A stretch of DNA of 64,000 nt from Terriglobia bacterium (GCA_022452285.1 JAKUNG010000001.1:124001-188000); one strand, 5' to 3'. Counted from the stretch's first letter, positions 8,847-18,130 are shown. Translations and numbers: made by a program. Notes: generated from the letters alone by a model not told the origin.

Positions 8847-10046
8847 TTAAATATAAGATCTTTCTTTCTTCCACTCAAATAGCCATTTACAAAACTGTTC
8901 TAAAGTAACTTTGAGTTGTTGATGTTCAACAGCAAACGTTAATACTAAATGAGCAGGTTTTACATCATAAAAATAACCAGGATGCACCAAAATACCTAAA
9001 TCCTTAAGCAAATCAATGCACATCATTTCTTCATTAATATCAATGTTTTTGAGATTGATCGTTAGATAAAAACCCCCATCTGGTTTTGCAAACTTTAATA
9101 CTGAGGATTGGGATAAAACATCCTCTGCTATAGAACAACAGGTCCTGACCCAGTCACGGTTTTTTACCAAATATTCAGAGCCTTCTTGAAAAATTCTTGG
9201 GACCGCTCGTTGGACAACATCACTGACAGGTAAAAATGCATCTGCAATTAGTTCTAATGTAGTTAAGGATTTTTTTACCAGACTGGTTTGACCGCTAACT
9301 AAAATCCAACCTAATTTTAAACTAGGTAAGGAAAACATTTTGGACAAACCATTGAGAGTAAATACTAATGGTGAATCAGTCAAAAGTGGCCGAGGTAAAT
9401 TATCTAAATCGAAAAGATATTCACTGAAAACTTCATCTGCAATAATTGGCAGATTGTGACGCTTTAATATTTCAGCTAAACTATTCAATTGATTTAAGTT
9501 AGTTATTTTTCCAGTAGGGTTATGTGGAGAAATTAAAATGATTGCGCCGGTTTTAGTAGTGATTTGATTTTCTAAATAATCAAGATCTATAGCCCAATCT
9601 TGGGATTCCCGAAGAAGATAGTAGCGTAGGTCAACCTCGCAAATCTTAGCAATAGTTTCAAATAGGGGATAGGAAGGGCTTGGGCAAAGTATTTCCTGCC
9701 CTGGAGTTACAAGCAATTTTAAACAATAAAAATATGAACAACTGGTTCCTGGTGTAATTAAAATCTGATCTGGTGAAACATTGATTTCAAAACCTCGATA
9801 GTACTCTGCAATGACTTCACGAGTTAAATATTGGCCTAACGGATCAGGTTTATAGTTTTTGATCTGGCTAATTGACTCTATTAGAATTGATCTTAGATGT
9901 TCAGCAGGAAATCCAATTCCTGACTGAAAAAAGTCTCCATTAATTAGATCAATAATTGGCTTTTTTTCTGACTTACTCTTTTTATACTCAGAATAAAGAT
10001 TATTTAACTGTGTTGGTATTTGATTCGTAAGGTTTGAAAACTGCAT
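8847..10046 (-). CDS. Class I/II pyridoxal-phosphate aminotransferase
   Basis: This is a 399-residue fold-type I aminotransferase. The cofactor-binding features are SPHNPTGK in the middle of the protein, the IIADEVFSEYLF segment with the aspartate that contacts the pyridine nitrogen, and NGLSKMFSLPSLKLGW with the Schiff-base lysine. These fit the aspartate/alanine aminotransferase branch. The open frame reaches a TTG at 10097, but the ATG at 10044-10046 is the more credible start; neither has a strong ribosome binding site. The gene follows the peroxiredoxin on the same strand, with a long perfect hairpin between them, so it may be a separate transcription unit. The amino-acid substrate is unknown. 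Confidence 0.88.
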   Translation of the reverse strand: MQFSNLTNQIPTQLNNLYSEYKKSKSEKKPIIDLINGDFFQSGIGFPAEHLRSILIESISQIKNYKPDPLGQYLTREVIAEYYRGFEINVSPDQILITPGTSCSYFYCLKLLVTPGQEILCPSPSYPLFETIAKICEVDLRYYLLRESQDWAIDLDYLENQITTKTGAIILISPHNPTGKITNLNQLNSLAEILKRHNLPIIADEVFSEYLFDLDNLPRPLLTDSPLVFTLNGLSKMFSLPSLKLGWILVSGQTSLVKKSLTTLELIADAFLPVSDVVQRAVPRIFQEGSEYLVKNRDWVRTCCSIAEDVLSQSSVLKFAKPDGGFYLTINLKNIDINEEMMCIDLLKDLGILVHPGYFYDVKPAHLVLTFAVEHQQLKVTLEQFCKWLFEWKKERSYI

Positions 10047-10149
10047 GATGTAGGATAATAATTTAGGTTCCAAGCTAAAAACTGATCTTGCAGGCAAAAA
10101 CTATTGGGATGGGCTTAGTTGTTCATACTGAAGTTAGTATGGCATATTA

Positions 10150-10187
10150 TCTCATGACCTTAGTTTTTCTTGTCTAAGGTCATGAGA
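10150..10187. repeat. Perfect 14-bp inverted repeat between the aminotransferase and the peroxiredoxin
   Basis: TCTCATGACCTTAG (10150-10163) is exactly complementary to 10174-10187, with a 10-base loop. It lies 68 bases past the stop of the peroxiredoxin gene and about 100 bases before the aminotransferase start. There is no U-tract on either strand, so it is not a standard intrinsic terminator. It may end or stabilise the peroxiredoxin transcript. Confidence 0.7.
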
Positions 10188-10254
10188 CAGAACTTAAACT
10201 TTTAAAGGGGGATATTTAGAAGAATCAATACTGTCAGTTCTCCCAAATTTCCTT

Positions 10255-10779
10255 CTATTTGACCCCTAATTCTTTCAGCTTGGCAGCAACATCCTGGCCA
10301 GCAGTAGCTGCCCTTACTTTTCGATCTATATAGAGAATGTGACCATCTTTTCCTATATAAAAAGTCCATCTTTCTGGCAAACTACGATTTGCATGAACAA
10401 CACCATATGCCTTTGCAACCTTTTTCCCAGGATCGCTTAATATTGGATAATCGAGGTTGAGTGATTCAGCAAATCTCTTATTTTCTTCAGCGGTATCACA
10501 GCTGGCAGTAAAATACGTTACATTAAAAGCTCTCAGAGAAGATCCATTCTCACGGAATGATCTACATTCTGCCGTTCAACCACCTGTGAATGCTTTGGGG
10601 TACCAGGCAACAACAACAACACTCTTGTTCTTAAATTCCTTGAGGGTATAGGTTTTTCCGTCGGATCCCGGCAGGGAAAACCCTGGGGCTACATCTCCTA
10701 CTTTTAGTTCTGCAGCCTTCAATGGAATCCAAGCCATGACCAAGAAAAAAAGAACAAGTGTGGAAAGTTTAATCAACAT
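10255..10779 (-). CDS. Exported selenocysteine-containing peroxiredoxin (in-frame UGA at codon 68)
   Basis: The frame begins at the ATG at 10777-10779 behind GGGAGG, and a TGA at 10576-10578 interrupts it after 67 codons. Translation in the same frame continues for 106 residues to TAG at 10255-10257, and the whole is a complete AhpC/TSA-Bcp type peroxiredoxin of 174 residues. Residues 1-23 form a signal peptide (cleavage near KAA/E). The TGA falls in [19 protein letters not shown], exactly at the peroxidatic cysteine. A likely resolving cysteine is C72. Downstream are [17 protein letters not shown] and [15 protein letters not shown], all in family order. No frameshift is needed. A SECIS-like hairpin follows at the right distance. 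UGA is an ordinary stop in other genes here. I therefore read Sec rather than pseudogene. It probably destroys peroxides in the periplasm. Confidence 0.88.
10540..10563 (-). promoter_or_regulatory. Candidate bacterial SECIS element
   Basis: Read on the minus strand, the sequence folds as AGATC-ATTC, loop CGTGA, GAAT, one bulged G, GATCT: nine base pairs and a five-base apical loop. The loop starts 22 bases after the UGA (21 bases between), and a G is at loop position 2. These match known bacterial SECIS rules (loop roughly 16-37 bases from the UGA, a G in the first two loop bases). The hairpin lies within the coding sequence, as bacterial elements do. Confidence 0.75.
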
Positions 10780-10853
10780 TGAAAACCTCCCTTAACTAAT
10801 CAACTTTAAATAAAGATTGAAGCAAATAACCAGCTGGAAATTAATTTTTAATA

Positions 10854-11231
10854 TTAACCCTTGTTTAGACTTATAGGGCATCCTGATTCTACCCAAGCCT
10901 TGAACCCTCCAGCCATTGAGAATACATTAGTGTAACCCATATTTTGTAATGCGTCTGCAGCTAATGCGGAACGGTAGCCGCCACCACAATATAGTATAAT
11001 TTCATCCTGATGATTAGGAACATGCTGTTCGATATCCCTTTCAATGATTCCTTTACCCAAGTGAATAGCGCTTTCAGCATGTTCTTTCAACCACTCATGA
11101 TCTTCACGAATGTCAATAAAATGAACTAATGCCCCTAAATTTAATTTCTCTCGTGTGGAATCAACAGAAATTTCTTTAACACGAGATTTAGTGCTTTGAA
11201 CAAGTTTTAAAAATCCATCAGAATGTTTCAT
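10854..11231 (-). CDS. Rhodanese-like domain protein
   Basis: This is a single-domain sulfurtransferase-type protein of about 125 residues. The domain holds FIDIREDHEWLKEHAESAIHL and the active-site loop LYCGGGYRSALAADAL, with the catalytic cysteine followed by GGGYRS. The frame is open upstream to a TTG at 11246, but the ATG at 11229-11231 has AAGGAG seven bases upstream and is preferred. It lies between ttcA (51 bases upstream) and the selenoperoxiredoxin (74 bases downstream) on the same strand. Rhodaneses carry persulfide sulfur, so a link to ttcA thiolation, or to selenium or sulfur chemistry near the peroxiredoxin, is possible but is only inference. Confidence 0.9.
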   Translation of the reverse strand: MKHSDGFLKLVQSTKSRVKEISVDSTREKLNLGALVHFIDIREDHEWLKEHAESAIHLGKGIIERDIEQHVPNHQDEIILYCGGGYRSALAADALQNMGYTNVFSMAGGFKAWVESGCPISLNKG

Positions 11232-11281
11232 ACTGAACTCCTTCAAATTATTAGTTGAAACAGAATTTTCAAAATACCTTA

Positions 11282-12085
11282 TTATACGTCAAGTTCTATC
11301 TCCAATAACTCGGGAGCGGTAGCTAGATTTTGAAAATTAAAAGTCTTAGTATCTAATAAATGTGATGGAACAACATTCTTTAGTGCAGCTAACATTGATC
11401 CTCTCAGCTCTGGAATGTCTTTTTGTAACTCAGCAATCAATTTCTTAATTTTTTTGCGTTTAAGTTCTGGTTGGGAACCACACAGGTCACAAGGAATAAT
11501 CGGATATCCCATGAGACTGGCAAACTGTGATATATCAGTCTCTCTGCAATAAGCTAAGGGACGAATAACAGTATTTCTACCATCATCGCTCTTTAGAATC
11601 GCAGGCATGGTTTTTAGCACACCACCATAGAATAAATTCAAGAGTAACGTCTCAAAAATATCATCTGCATGATGACCTAGAGCTATCTTATTACATCCCA
11701 TCTCTACAGCGGCATTGTACAAAATTCCTCTACGCAACCTAGAACAAAGTGCACAAGTGGTTTTTCCCTGAGGAACGTGAGATTTAACTATAGAATAGGT
11801 ATCTTTCTTCAAAATACGAAAATTCTGATCTAAACCTTCCAAATAGTCAGATACAATGGTTTCAGGATAACCTGGATGTCCTTGATCAAGATTAACAGCA
11901 ATCATTTCAAAATTAATTGGTGCCCGAGTTTGTAATTCTTTCAATAGAGATAGCAGAGTATAACTATCCTTACCACCACTAAGGCAAACCATTATGCTAT
12001 CACCCTGACTGATCATGGAAAAATCAGAAATGGCTGTACCCACATATTTTAATAAGCGAGTTTTTAACTTTAGAAAAGTTGACAT
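11282..12085 (-). CDS. ttcA: tRNA 2-thiocytidine biosynthesis protein TtcA
   Basis: This ATP-pyrophosphatase thiolates cytidine 32 of some tRNAs using an iron-sulfur cluster. The PP-loop SGGKDS is near residues 36-41. The cysteine pair in [12 protein letters not shown] and the later PCDLCGS cysteines match the three cluster-binding cysteines of TtcA (C122, C125 and C222 in E. coli). The GHHADD segment is also typical. Length (267) is normal. The start could be the GTG at 12088 or the adjacent ATG at 12085; the ATG is taken. It sits between mqnC and the rhodanese on one strand with short gaps, probably an operon. Confidence 0.9.
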   Translation of the reverse strand: MSTFLKLKTRLLKYVGTAISDFSMISQGDSIMVCLSGGKDSYTLLSLLKELQTRAPINFEMIAVNLDQGHPGYPETIVSDYLEGLDQNFRILKKDTYSIVKSHVPQGKTTCALCSRLRRGILYNAAVEMGCNKIALGHHADDIFETLLLNLFYGGVLKTMPAILKSDDGRNTVIRPLAYCRETDISQFASLMGYPIIPCDLCGSQPELKRKKIKKLIAELQKDIPELRGSMLAALKNVVPSHLLDTKTFNFQNLATAPELLEIELDV

Positions 12086-12116
12086 CACAAAGATCTCATA
12101 CTTTCTTCAAAATCAA

Positions 12117-13193
12117 CTAAACTTCAATTGATTCCTCTAATTGGATATAGTTAGCTTTCCTTTTAACCGGCTTGAAACCCTCAGCTTCAATTGCATCTAC
12201 CAAGTTTTTCTCTGTTGCCCGGTAGTGAGCTCCCGCTGGAGTAATTACATTTTCTTCTATCATTATACTTCCCATGTCATTTGCCCCGTAGTGCAAGCCT
12301 TGACGACCAACTTGAATTCCCTGAGTCAACCAGGAAACTTGTAGGTTGGGAATATTAATCAAATAGATTCTAGCCATCGCCAACCAACGTAGATATTCCT
12401 CACTGGACTGTCGGTCTGGGATTTTTCGGCCAATTTTGGTGTTGTCAGGTTGTAACGTCCATGGAATGAAAGCAACGAATCCGTTAGTACGGACTTGTAA
12501 TTGATAGATACGTTCTAAGTGCTCGATCCGCTGGGCTGAACTTTCTCCAAGACCAAACATCATTGTAGCTGTGGTTGGCAGGTCTAAATTATGAGCAACC
12601 TCCATTACCCTCAGCCATTCGTTAGTATTACACTTGTTAGTATTTTTTTTTCTAACTTCGTCAACAAGAATTTCAGCGCCGCCACCAGGAATAGAATCTA
12701 ATCCAGCTGCTTTTAGTCTCGACAAAACTTCCCAAGTAGTCATTCTAAAAGTTTGGGTAAAAGCGAATATTTCAGGAGGAGAAAAACAGTGAAGGTGAAT
12801 TCTATAACGACTTTTAAGCTCTCTTAAAAGTTGTTCGTACCACTCTAGGGGTAGGTCTGGATGTAGTCCACCCTGCATTAAAATTCCACTACCCCCCATA
12901 CTCAATGTTTCTTCAACTTTTTCAAAAATATCTTCATAAGTTAGAACATAACCTTCAGTTGATCCAGGCTTCCTATAGAAAGCGCAAAATGTACAAACAG
13001 CGGAACATATATTACTGTAGTTGATATTTCGATCTATAATATAACTAACCGTTTCATCTGAATGCATTTCACGTCTAATGCGATCTGCTGCCTCCTTCAA
13101 TGCCCCCAAGGGAGCTCTTTCCACCAAGTACAGATACTCTTCTTGACTTAGGTGTTCTAGGACTGATCGTTTCAACAGCTCGGCCACACTCAT
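12117..13193 (-). CDS. mqnC: Cyclic dehypoxanthinyl futalosine synthase
   Basis: This radical SAM enzyme of the futalosine route to menaquinone cyclises dehypoxanthine futalosine. The cluster-binding motif CSAVCTFC is at residues 63-70. The MqnC signatures [13 protein letters not shown] and [11 protein letters not shown] are present, and the length (358) fits. The ATG follows GGGGTGG. It starts 27 bases after the M28 peptidase gene ends. Its presence says the organism makes menaquinone by the futalosine pathway rather than through MenF-MenD. MqnA, MqnB and MqnD are not in the window. Confidence 0.95.
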   Translation of the reverse strand: MSVAELLKRSVLEHLSQEEYLYLVERAPLGALKEAADRIRREMHSDETVSYIIDRNINYSNICSAVCTFCAFYRKPGSTEGYVLTYEDIFEKVEETLSMGGSGILMQGGLHPDLPLEWYEQLLRELKSRYRIHLHCFSPPEIFAFTQTFRMTTWEVLSRLKAAGLDSIPGGGAEILVDEVRKKNTNKCNTNEWLRVMEVAHNLDLPTTATMMFGLGESSAQRIEHLERIYQLQVRTNGFVAFIPWTLQPDNTKIGRKIPDRQSSEEYLRWLAMARIYLINIPNLQVSWLTQGIQVGRQGLHYGANDMGSIMIEENVITPAGAHYRATEKNLVDAIEAEGFKPVKRKANYIQLEESIEV

Positions 13194-13220
13194 GACATTT
13201 CCACCCCTTCTTCGCCTCGT

Positions 13221-15083
13221 TTATCGTTGTTCCAGTTTAGCAGTCAACTGAATTTCCTTATTATTGCGTATCACAGAAATTTGGACTTGATCTCCAGGTA
13301 GGTGTTCTTGAAGGATGTAGGTGAGTTCATAAATGTTAGTGACCTTTTTCCCAGACCATTTTATAAGTAAATCCCCAGGTTGAAGTCCAGCTTTAGCTGC
13401 CGGACTTCCTTCTCTAACTCCACTTAATCTTACACCCTCAACCTCTTCCCCATAGTCAGGAATAATTCCTAGGGTAACACGAAATTCTCCTCTAGTCGCA
13501 TTTGGTCTAGTCTCTTTGGTTTTGACAAAAATTGGACGTTCCATTTGGCTAATTTTCTTTGCAGTTTGGAACACAAAATCAACAATCCTTTTGGTTCCTG
13601 CAACATTAATTTTATCATGATCATCACTAGGCTTATGATAGTCCCTATGGACCCCGGTAAAAAAGAATAAAACAGGTATATTCTTGCCATAAAAAGAAGA
13701 ATGATCACTGGGGCCAAAACCAGACTCCTGGAATTTCAGATTGAAACCTGAGGTTTCATTAAGTTGGGTAAGTATTTCATTCCATTCTACTGAACTACCC
13801 GTGCCACCAATAATTAGTCTCTTGCCTTTCATTCTGCCAATCATGTCCATATTGATCATTGCAACTGTTTTATCCAGAGGCAAAATCGGCTGACTTACAT
13901 AATGCCGAGATCCCAATAATCCTTGTTCTTCTCCTGAAAAAGCCACAAAAAGAAGGGTTCGTCTTAATTGGTCAGATTGACCTGCAAAGGCCCCTGCAAT
14001 TTCAAGAAGTCCAGCCGTTCCAGAAGCATTATCATCAGCTCCATTGTGCACCTTTTCTTTAACTCCTGTTGCTAATGAACTAGTCCCTCCTCGACCAAGA
14101 TGATCATAGTGAGCCCCTATAACTACAACTTCTTCTGCAAGAGAGCCCCTACCTTTTATTACTCCTACAATATTACTTGCTAAACTAGATTTCTTAATGA
14201 GGTCAATTTGAACTTTTAACTTGATTCTTGAAAGATTCTTTGAAGTGCCTCTACTCCCTTTGGCAGCCTGCTCAAGATCATCAAGATTAAGATCGTTTTG
14301 CCCAAAAATATGCTTAGCAACTCGACGACTGATTGCCAAAGCTGCTATACCTGAATCAGAAAAAGATTGATCAAACCTGAGTTTTGAGAGTGAACTCTTA
14401 GAAAAATCATCGGAATCATCTATAAAAACAATTCCCTTAGCACCTTTTTCACGCGCTGTTTTAGCCTTAAAACGCAATGCGTGGTACTTAGAAAATTTCT
14501 TGTGTGGCTTGTTCCCTTCCGGACCATATCGAGATACTAAAACAAATTTATTTTCTGCACTTAACTTGCTGTAATCATCATATTCTAGAGAAGGAGCAGT
14601 AATTCCAAAACCAGCATAACAAATAGGTCCTTCAAACAGACCCTTAAGAGAAAAAGTAATCGGACTAAAATCAGTTCCTATTTGAAAAATTTTCTTCTCT
14701 TCTTTTATCCTTTCTACAGTGGAAAATGAGGAAGTTATTTGAAGTAGATTTTTTGAACCCAAATTAACCCCTGAAACAAAAGAAAATTCTTGGAGGTAGG
14801 TCTTCTGGTTAACACCAGGTAAAACTCCTATTTTTTTGAATTGATTAGCCAAATATTTTCCAGCTTTTTTCTCTCCATCAGTTCCAGACAATCTACCTTC
14901 CAATTTATCGGAAGACAAATAACGTATATGGGTAATAAGTTCTCCTGATGTAATTTCAGGAGTAATAATTTCTTCGCACTGGATAGAATTTGGATGCAAG
15001 GGGAAAAGACAAAATAAGAACACAAAAAATAATAGTGAATTCCAATGCAATTTTGTTCTCAAAAAAGAAAATGATAAATCCAT
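13221..15083 (-). CDS. Secreted M28-family aminopeptidase with PA and PDZ domains
   Basis: A 620-residue exported zinc peptidase. Residues about 1-35 are a signal peptide or anchor. A protease-associated region follows, then the M28 catalytic domain with HYDHLG, HNGADDNASG, the SGEEQGLLGSRHY glutamates, NMDMIGR and the final metal histidine in HRDYHKPSDDHDKIN. All co-catalytic zinc ligands appear present. The C-terminal ~85 residues form a PDZ domain (SPAAKAGLQPGDLLIKWSG). This M28+PDZ layout is common in Acidobacteriota and Bacteroidota and suggests extracytoplasmic peptide digestion. The ATG is preceded by AAGGAAC. Peptide scavenging would fit the several other peptidases in this window. 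Confidence 0.93.
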   Translation of the reverse strand: MDLSFSFLRTKLHWNSLLFFVFLFCLFPLHPNSIQCEEIITPEITSGELITHIRYLSSDKLEGRLSGTDGEKKAGKYLANQFKKIGVLPGVNQKTYLQEFSFVSGVNLGSKNLLQITSSFSTVERIKEEKKIFQIGTDFSPITFSLKGLFEGPICYAGFGITAPSLEYDDYSKLSAENKFVLVSRYGPEGNKPHKKFSKYHALRFKAKTAREKGAKGIVFIDDSDDFSKSSLSKLRFDQSFSDSGIAALAISRRVAKHIFGQNDLNLDDLEQAAKGSRGTSKNLSRIKLKVQIDLIKKSSLASNIVGVIKGRGSLAEEVVVIGAHYDHLGRGGTSSLATGVKEKVHNGADDNASGTAGLLEIAGAFAGQSDQLRRTLLFVAFSGEEQGLLGSRHYVSQPILPLDKTVAMINMDMIGRMKGKRLIIGGTGSSVEWNEILTQLNETSGFNLKFQESGFGPSDHSSFYGKNIPVLFFFTGVHRDYHKPSDDHDKINVAGTKRIVDFVFQTAKKISQMERPIFVKTKETRPNATRGEFRVTLGIIPDYGEEVEGVRLSGVREGSPAAKAGLQPGDLLIKWSGKKVTNIYELTYILQEHLPGDQVQISVIRNNKEIQLTAKLEQR

Positions 15084-15169
15084 AAAAAGGTTCCTTAGAC
15101 TCTTGGTTGATTTCTTGTTTTAAATCTTAAATCTACATAATGCAAGCCAATCTGGCGAGGTAAAACTAT

Positions 15170-16198
15170 TTATCTAGAGTCTGATGGCAAAACAATCATT
15201 TTCCAACCTTTCTCTGAATTTGGAAGAAAAAAATATGCTTTAACATCAGGATGTTCCTTTAGAAATTGTTTACTTTTATGTACTCCCTTCACAAACAGAA
15301 TATTATCCATGACATCTCCCTTAACACCAGAGGAAGTTATTACCGCAACACTGAGTACGTCACGAATTGGATACCCTTCACGAGGATCCATAATGTGTGA
15401 GTATCTATTGCCTTCAACTATTAGAACTTGTTCGTAATTTCCCGAAATTGATAAACATTGATTCCTTAACTGGACGGTGACGGGACTTTGTTCAGAATTA
15501 TGGGTTAAACGTGGATCACGAATTTTTATTGACCACGCCTTTTGACCAGGTGGCGCCCCAAGTGCAAATAAAGTACTTCCTCCAGCATTAATTAGTGCTC
15601 TTCTTATTTGGTTTTCTTTCAGTAAGGCGACTACCCTATCTACTGCATAACCTTTACCAATTCCACCAAGGTCCACTGCCATCCCTGTTTCTTGAAAATA
15701 GACTGTCTGAAAATTGGGATCAAGGACAAGTTTTTCATACCCTACCCGTTGCAAAATATGTCGAATTTGTTGTTGTTGAGGTATTTTTCTTTGACCACCA
15801 TAAAACCCCCACAATTTCATTAGCGGCTGGATGGTAATATCAAAAGCTCCACCTGATTCATTACTATACTTTAAACATGTTTGGAAAAATTTAAAGAGTT
15901 CAGTCTCTACGGGAACTGGTTGACTACTTGCATTTCGATTGATGATGGAAACAGGACTCCCTGTCTTATAAATACTCATTAATTGATCAATACGGTCTAC
16001 TTCATCAAAGGCTGCCTCAGCAATCAGTGGTAATTCCTTTTCATCTGGTCCATAAATATCTAAGGAATAGGTAGAAGCCATGGATACTCGGCTAGAATGA
16101 TGATAGGCTAAACCAGATTCTTCAACCACGGAACAAAAAATAGAATCACTTATTAAAAGCAAAGTGAGACAAAGAGTCCCACAATTAAGAAACTTCAT
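15170..16198 (-). CDS. apbE: FAD:protein FMN transferase (ApbE family)
   Basis: ApbE enzymes covalently attach FMN to threonine residues of exported proteins such as subunits of the Na+-translocating NADH:quinone reductase and Rnf. Typical motifs are AVDLGGIGKGYAVD, INAGGSTLFALG, HIMDPREGYP and a GDVMDN metal-site segment near the C-terminus. The frame is open to a GTG at 16252, but the ATG at 16196-16198 begins a clear signal peptide (MKFLNCGTLCLTLLLISDS) and is preferred; an ATG three codons earlier is also possible. It is followed downstream by the M28 peptidase. Target flavoproteins are not encoded in the window. Confidence 0.92.
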   Translation of the reverse strand: MKFLNCGTLCLTLLLISDSIFCSVVEESGLAYHHSSRVSMASTYSLDIYGPDEKELPLIAEAAFDEVDRIDQLMSIYKTGSPVSIINRNASSQPVPVETELFKFFQTCLKYSNESGGAFDITIQPLMKLWGFYGGQRKIPQQQQIRHILQRVGYEKLVLDPNFQTVYFQETGMAVDLGGIGKGYAVDRVVALLKENQIRRALINAGGSTLFALGAPPGQKAWSIKIRDPRLTHNSEQSPVTVQLRNQCLSISGNYEQVLIVEGNRYSHIMDPREGYPIRDVLSVAVITSSGVKGDVMDNILFVKGVHKSKQFLKEHPDVKAYFFLPNSEKGWKMIVLPSDSR

Positions 16199-16333
16199 TA
16201 AGGGCATAAGAGAATATTGAAAATGACAAAATTTAGGAGAGTTAATCACCAATATTGATCTAAAGTAAGCGAAATATCATTGCGTGTCAAAAAAATAGAA
16301 TTGGGCAGTCCTATTCAAAAAAACTTGGTTTTT

Positions 16334-17680
16334 CTAGGCATCTGTTTGTAATGGCCATGTGATTCTGGTCTTCTTATCCATTGCTCTATTAGCATAAATT
16401 ACAGCGCGTGAGTCAGCGGCCCCAATATCAAGATCAGCAAGGGGCTTATTCCCTTGGCGAATACACTCAAAAAAATGTTCATCCTCAGCCTGAATAGGAT
16501 TGCGCTCTTTCTCAAAATCCATTATTCCCATATCAATTAACCATCTGCGAGCATATTCAATTTCTTGCGATACAAACCCCTGCTCTTCAGTGAGGGTACT
16601 AGGAGAAATAGGAATGCCCTTTTCTCTCTCCAGAATAGTTGCACCTGCCATCCAATCTAATTCCTTAGGAATATTTTTAAATCCGCTAGAAGATGGGGCA
16701 CCCGGAGCTAATTTCTGAGGGAAAAAGGTCGCTCTAGGATCATTTCTACCTAGGGTAATTTCAATGGTCCCTTTATCTCCTAGAATGGTTTCCGAAAAAT
16801 CTAAATGACGGTTATGTCCAATGGCACTAAAGAGAAACTTTTGTCCTTTAGAATATTCATAAATAACGGCAACATTATCAAAAATTTCTCGACCATCCTT
16901 CCAATAGTCATTACCACCAATACCTGTAACTGCCACAGGTTCTGATTGGAAAGCCCAGTTAGCCACATCCGCCATATGGGATCCCAATTCAGCCATTAGT
17001 CCCCCTGAAAATTCCCTGTACATTCTCCAGTTAATTGTTTTTTCAAATCTAGGGTCTGGTACTGGTCTTCGCCAATTAGTGTTCCTATGCCATTGGGCTC
17101 GGACAGTCATGACTTTTCCCAATATTCCCGTGTGAATCATTTTCATTGCATTTTGATAGATGTTACTGTAACGACGCTGAAGGCCAACTTGTATTATTAA
17201 TTCAGGATGCTCTTTTGCCGCATCGTACACTAGAGGGATTTCTTTCTCTGTCTTCATCATACATTTTTCGACAAAAACATGTTTGCCAGCACTAATTGCA
17301 TCTAACATCATAGGAACATGAAGATAATATGGGGTTGTAATAAAGACCGCTTCTACATCCTTGCGGTCTAATACCCTCCGATAATCTTGTGACTCAATCT
17401 CAGGATTATTACCTATTGCCTGTAGTCCCTTTTTTAGATTTACCTCATAGGTATCACATAAAACAGCGCAATGTCCGTTTTTCAAGGTAGCAAGATTTCG
17501 CAGATGATTCCTACCTTGAGATCCTGAACCAATAAGTGCATAAACTACAGGGTTCTGAAGATTCTGAGCACGAATAATTCCTGAGGTTCCTGTGTGAGTA
17601 GCCACACTAGCAGCTATTAAAGCTGAGGATTTTAAAAAGGACCGTCGGTTTATTGAATTTTTTCTTCTACTATTTTGCAT
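16334..17680 (-). CDS. Tat-exported Gfo/Idh/MocA family oxidoreductase
   Basis: A 448-residue NAD(P)-dependent oxidoreductase of the glucose-fructose oxidoreductase family. The N-terminus has a twin-arginine signal (NRRSFLKSSALIAASVA), so the enzyme is exported folded with its cofactor. The Rossmann motif is ALIGSGSQGRNHLRN. The usual catalytic EKP motif appears as VFVEKC, keeping the lysine but with cysteine in place of proline. Members act on sugars, inositols and related polyols, and such Tat-signal forms are abundant in Acidobacteriota and Planctomycetota. The ATG follows AAAGGTG. No sugar operon surrounds it, so the substrate is unknown. Confidence 0.92.
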   Translation of the reverse strand: MQNSRRKNSINRRSFLKSSALIAASVATHTGTSGIIRAQNLQNPVVYALIGSGSQGRNHLRNLATLKNGHCAVLCDTYEVNLKKGLQAIGNNPEIESQDYRRVLDRKDVEAVFITTPYYLHVPMMLDAISAGKHVFVEKCMMKTEKEIPLVYDAAKEHPELIIQVGLQRRYSNIYQNAMKMIHTGILGKVMTVRAQWHRNTNWRRPVPDPRFEKTINWRMYREFSGGLMAELGSHMADVANWAFQSEPVAVTGIGGNDYWKDGREIFDNVAVIYEYSKGQKFLFSAIGHNRHLDFSETILGDKGTIEITLGRNDPRATFFPQKLAPGAPSSSGFKNIPKELDWMAGATILEREKGIPISPSTLTEEQGFVSQEIEYARRWLIDMGIMDFEKERNPIQAEDEHFFECIRQGNKPLADLDIGAADSRAVIYANRAMDKKTRITWPLQTDA

Positions 17681-18090
17681 AAAACACCTTTAATTTCATA
17701 TGGGGAATTACCTCTTAGACATTAGATAACCCAAAAACTACTAGGGGAAAGAAACATCACTTTCAGTTTATCAAACTCACTTTGAAGAAGCCATGCCTTC
17801 GATATTTACTCGGTTAAACCCAATATTTTTCTAAGCTAAAATTTGCTTTAAACAAAGCCTGTAGAGAAAAGTTTTCTATACTTAAATTAGTAGAATTTAA
17901 ACTTTCAAAAAAGATAACTGGGTTTTATTCTTCAACATTGAAATAAATAATTCAGAGTGTTTTCGTGATGAAATGCAATCAATCTCAAATTTTCAAGTTA
18001 GTACTGGAAGAAAATTATTTCGGGAAATCTAGTTAATAGCTTTTATTTTAAAATACTTTAATTCATCTATAACTAGTTTAATTATCAAAG

Positions 18091-18119
18091 TTGTAACTAG
18101 GAATACCTAGTACTATAAT
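18091..18119 (+). promoter_or_regulatory. Promoter of the M20 peptidase gene, near-leaderless
   Basis: The -35 is TTGTAA (18091-18096), the spacer is 17 bases and the -10 is a perfect TATAAT (18114-18119). The ATG is only 11 bases past the -10, so a start site about 7 bases downstream would leave a leader of roughly 4-5 bases. No ribosome binding site can fit in that length. Confidence 0.6.
18097..18110. promoter_or_regulatory. Operator-like palindrome inside the promoter spacer
   Basis: CTAGG-AATA-CCTAG is an exact inverted repeat lying wholly between the -35 and -10 hexamers. A protein bound here would block RNA polymerase. The palindrome is seen directly; the operator role is inference. 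Confidence 0.4.
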
Positions 18120-18130
18120 CAGTCAAATCT

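Larger units (their letters stand above)
17681..18130. other. Divergent intergenic region, 450 bases
   Basis: AT-rich, with no convincing coding frame or RNA gene. Its right end holds a clear sigma70-type promoter for the M20 peptidase, with a palindrome in the spacer. Confidence 0.5.

Noticed and set aside
10576-10779. Reading the peroxiredoxin as a broken gene or truncated 67-residue protein
   Set aside because: The frame continues in register through the whole domain to a proper stop, the UGA replaces exactly the catalytic cysteine and a SECIS-like hairpin follows. A pseudogene would not preserve all of that.
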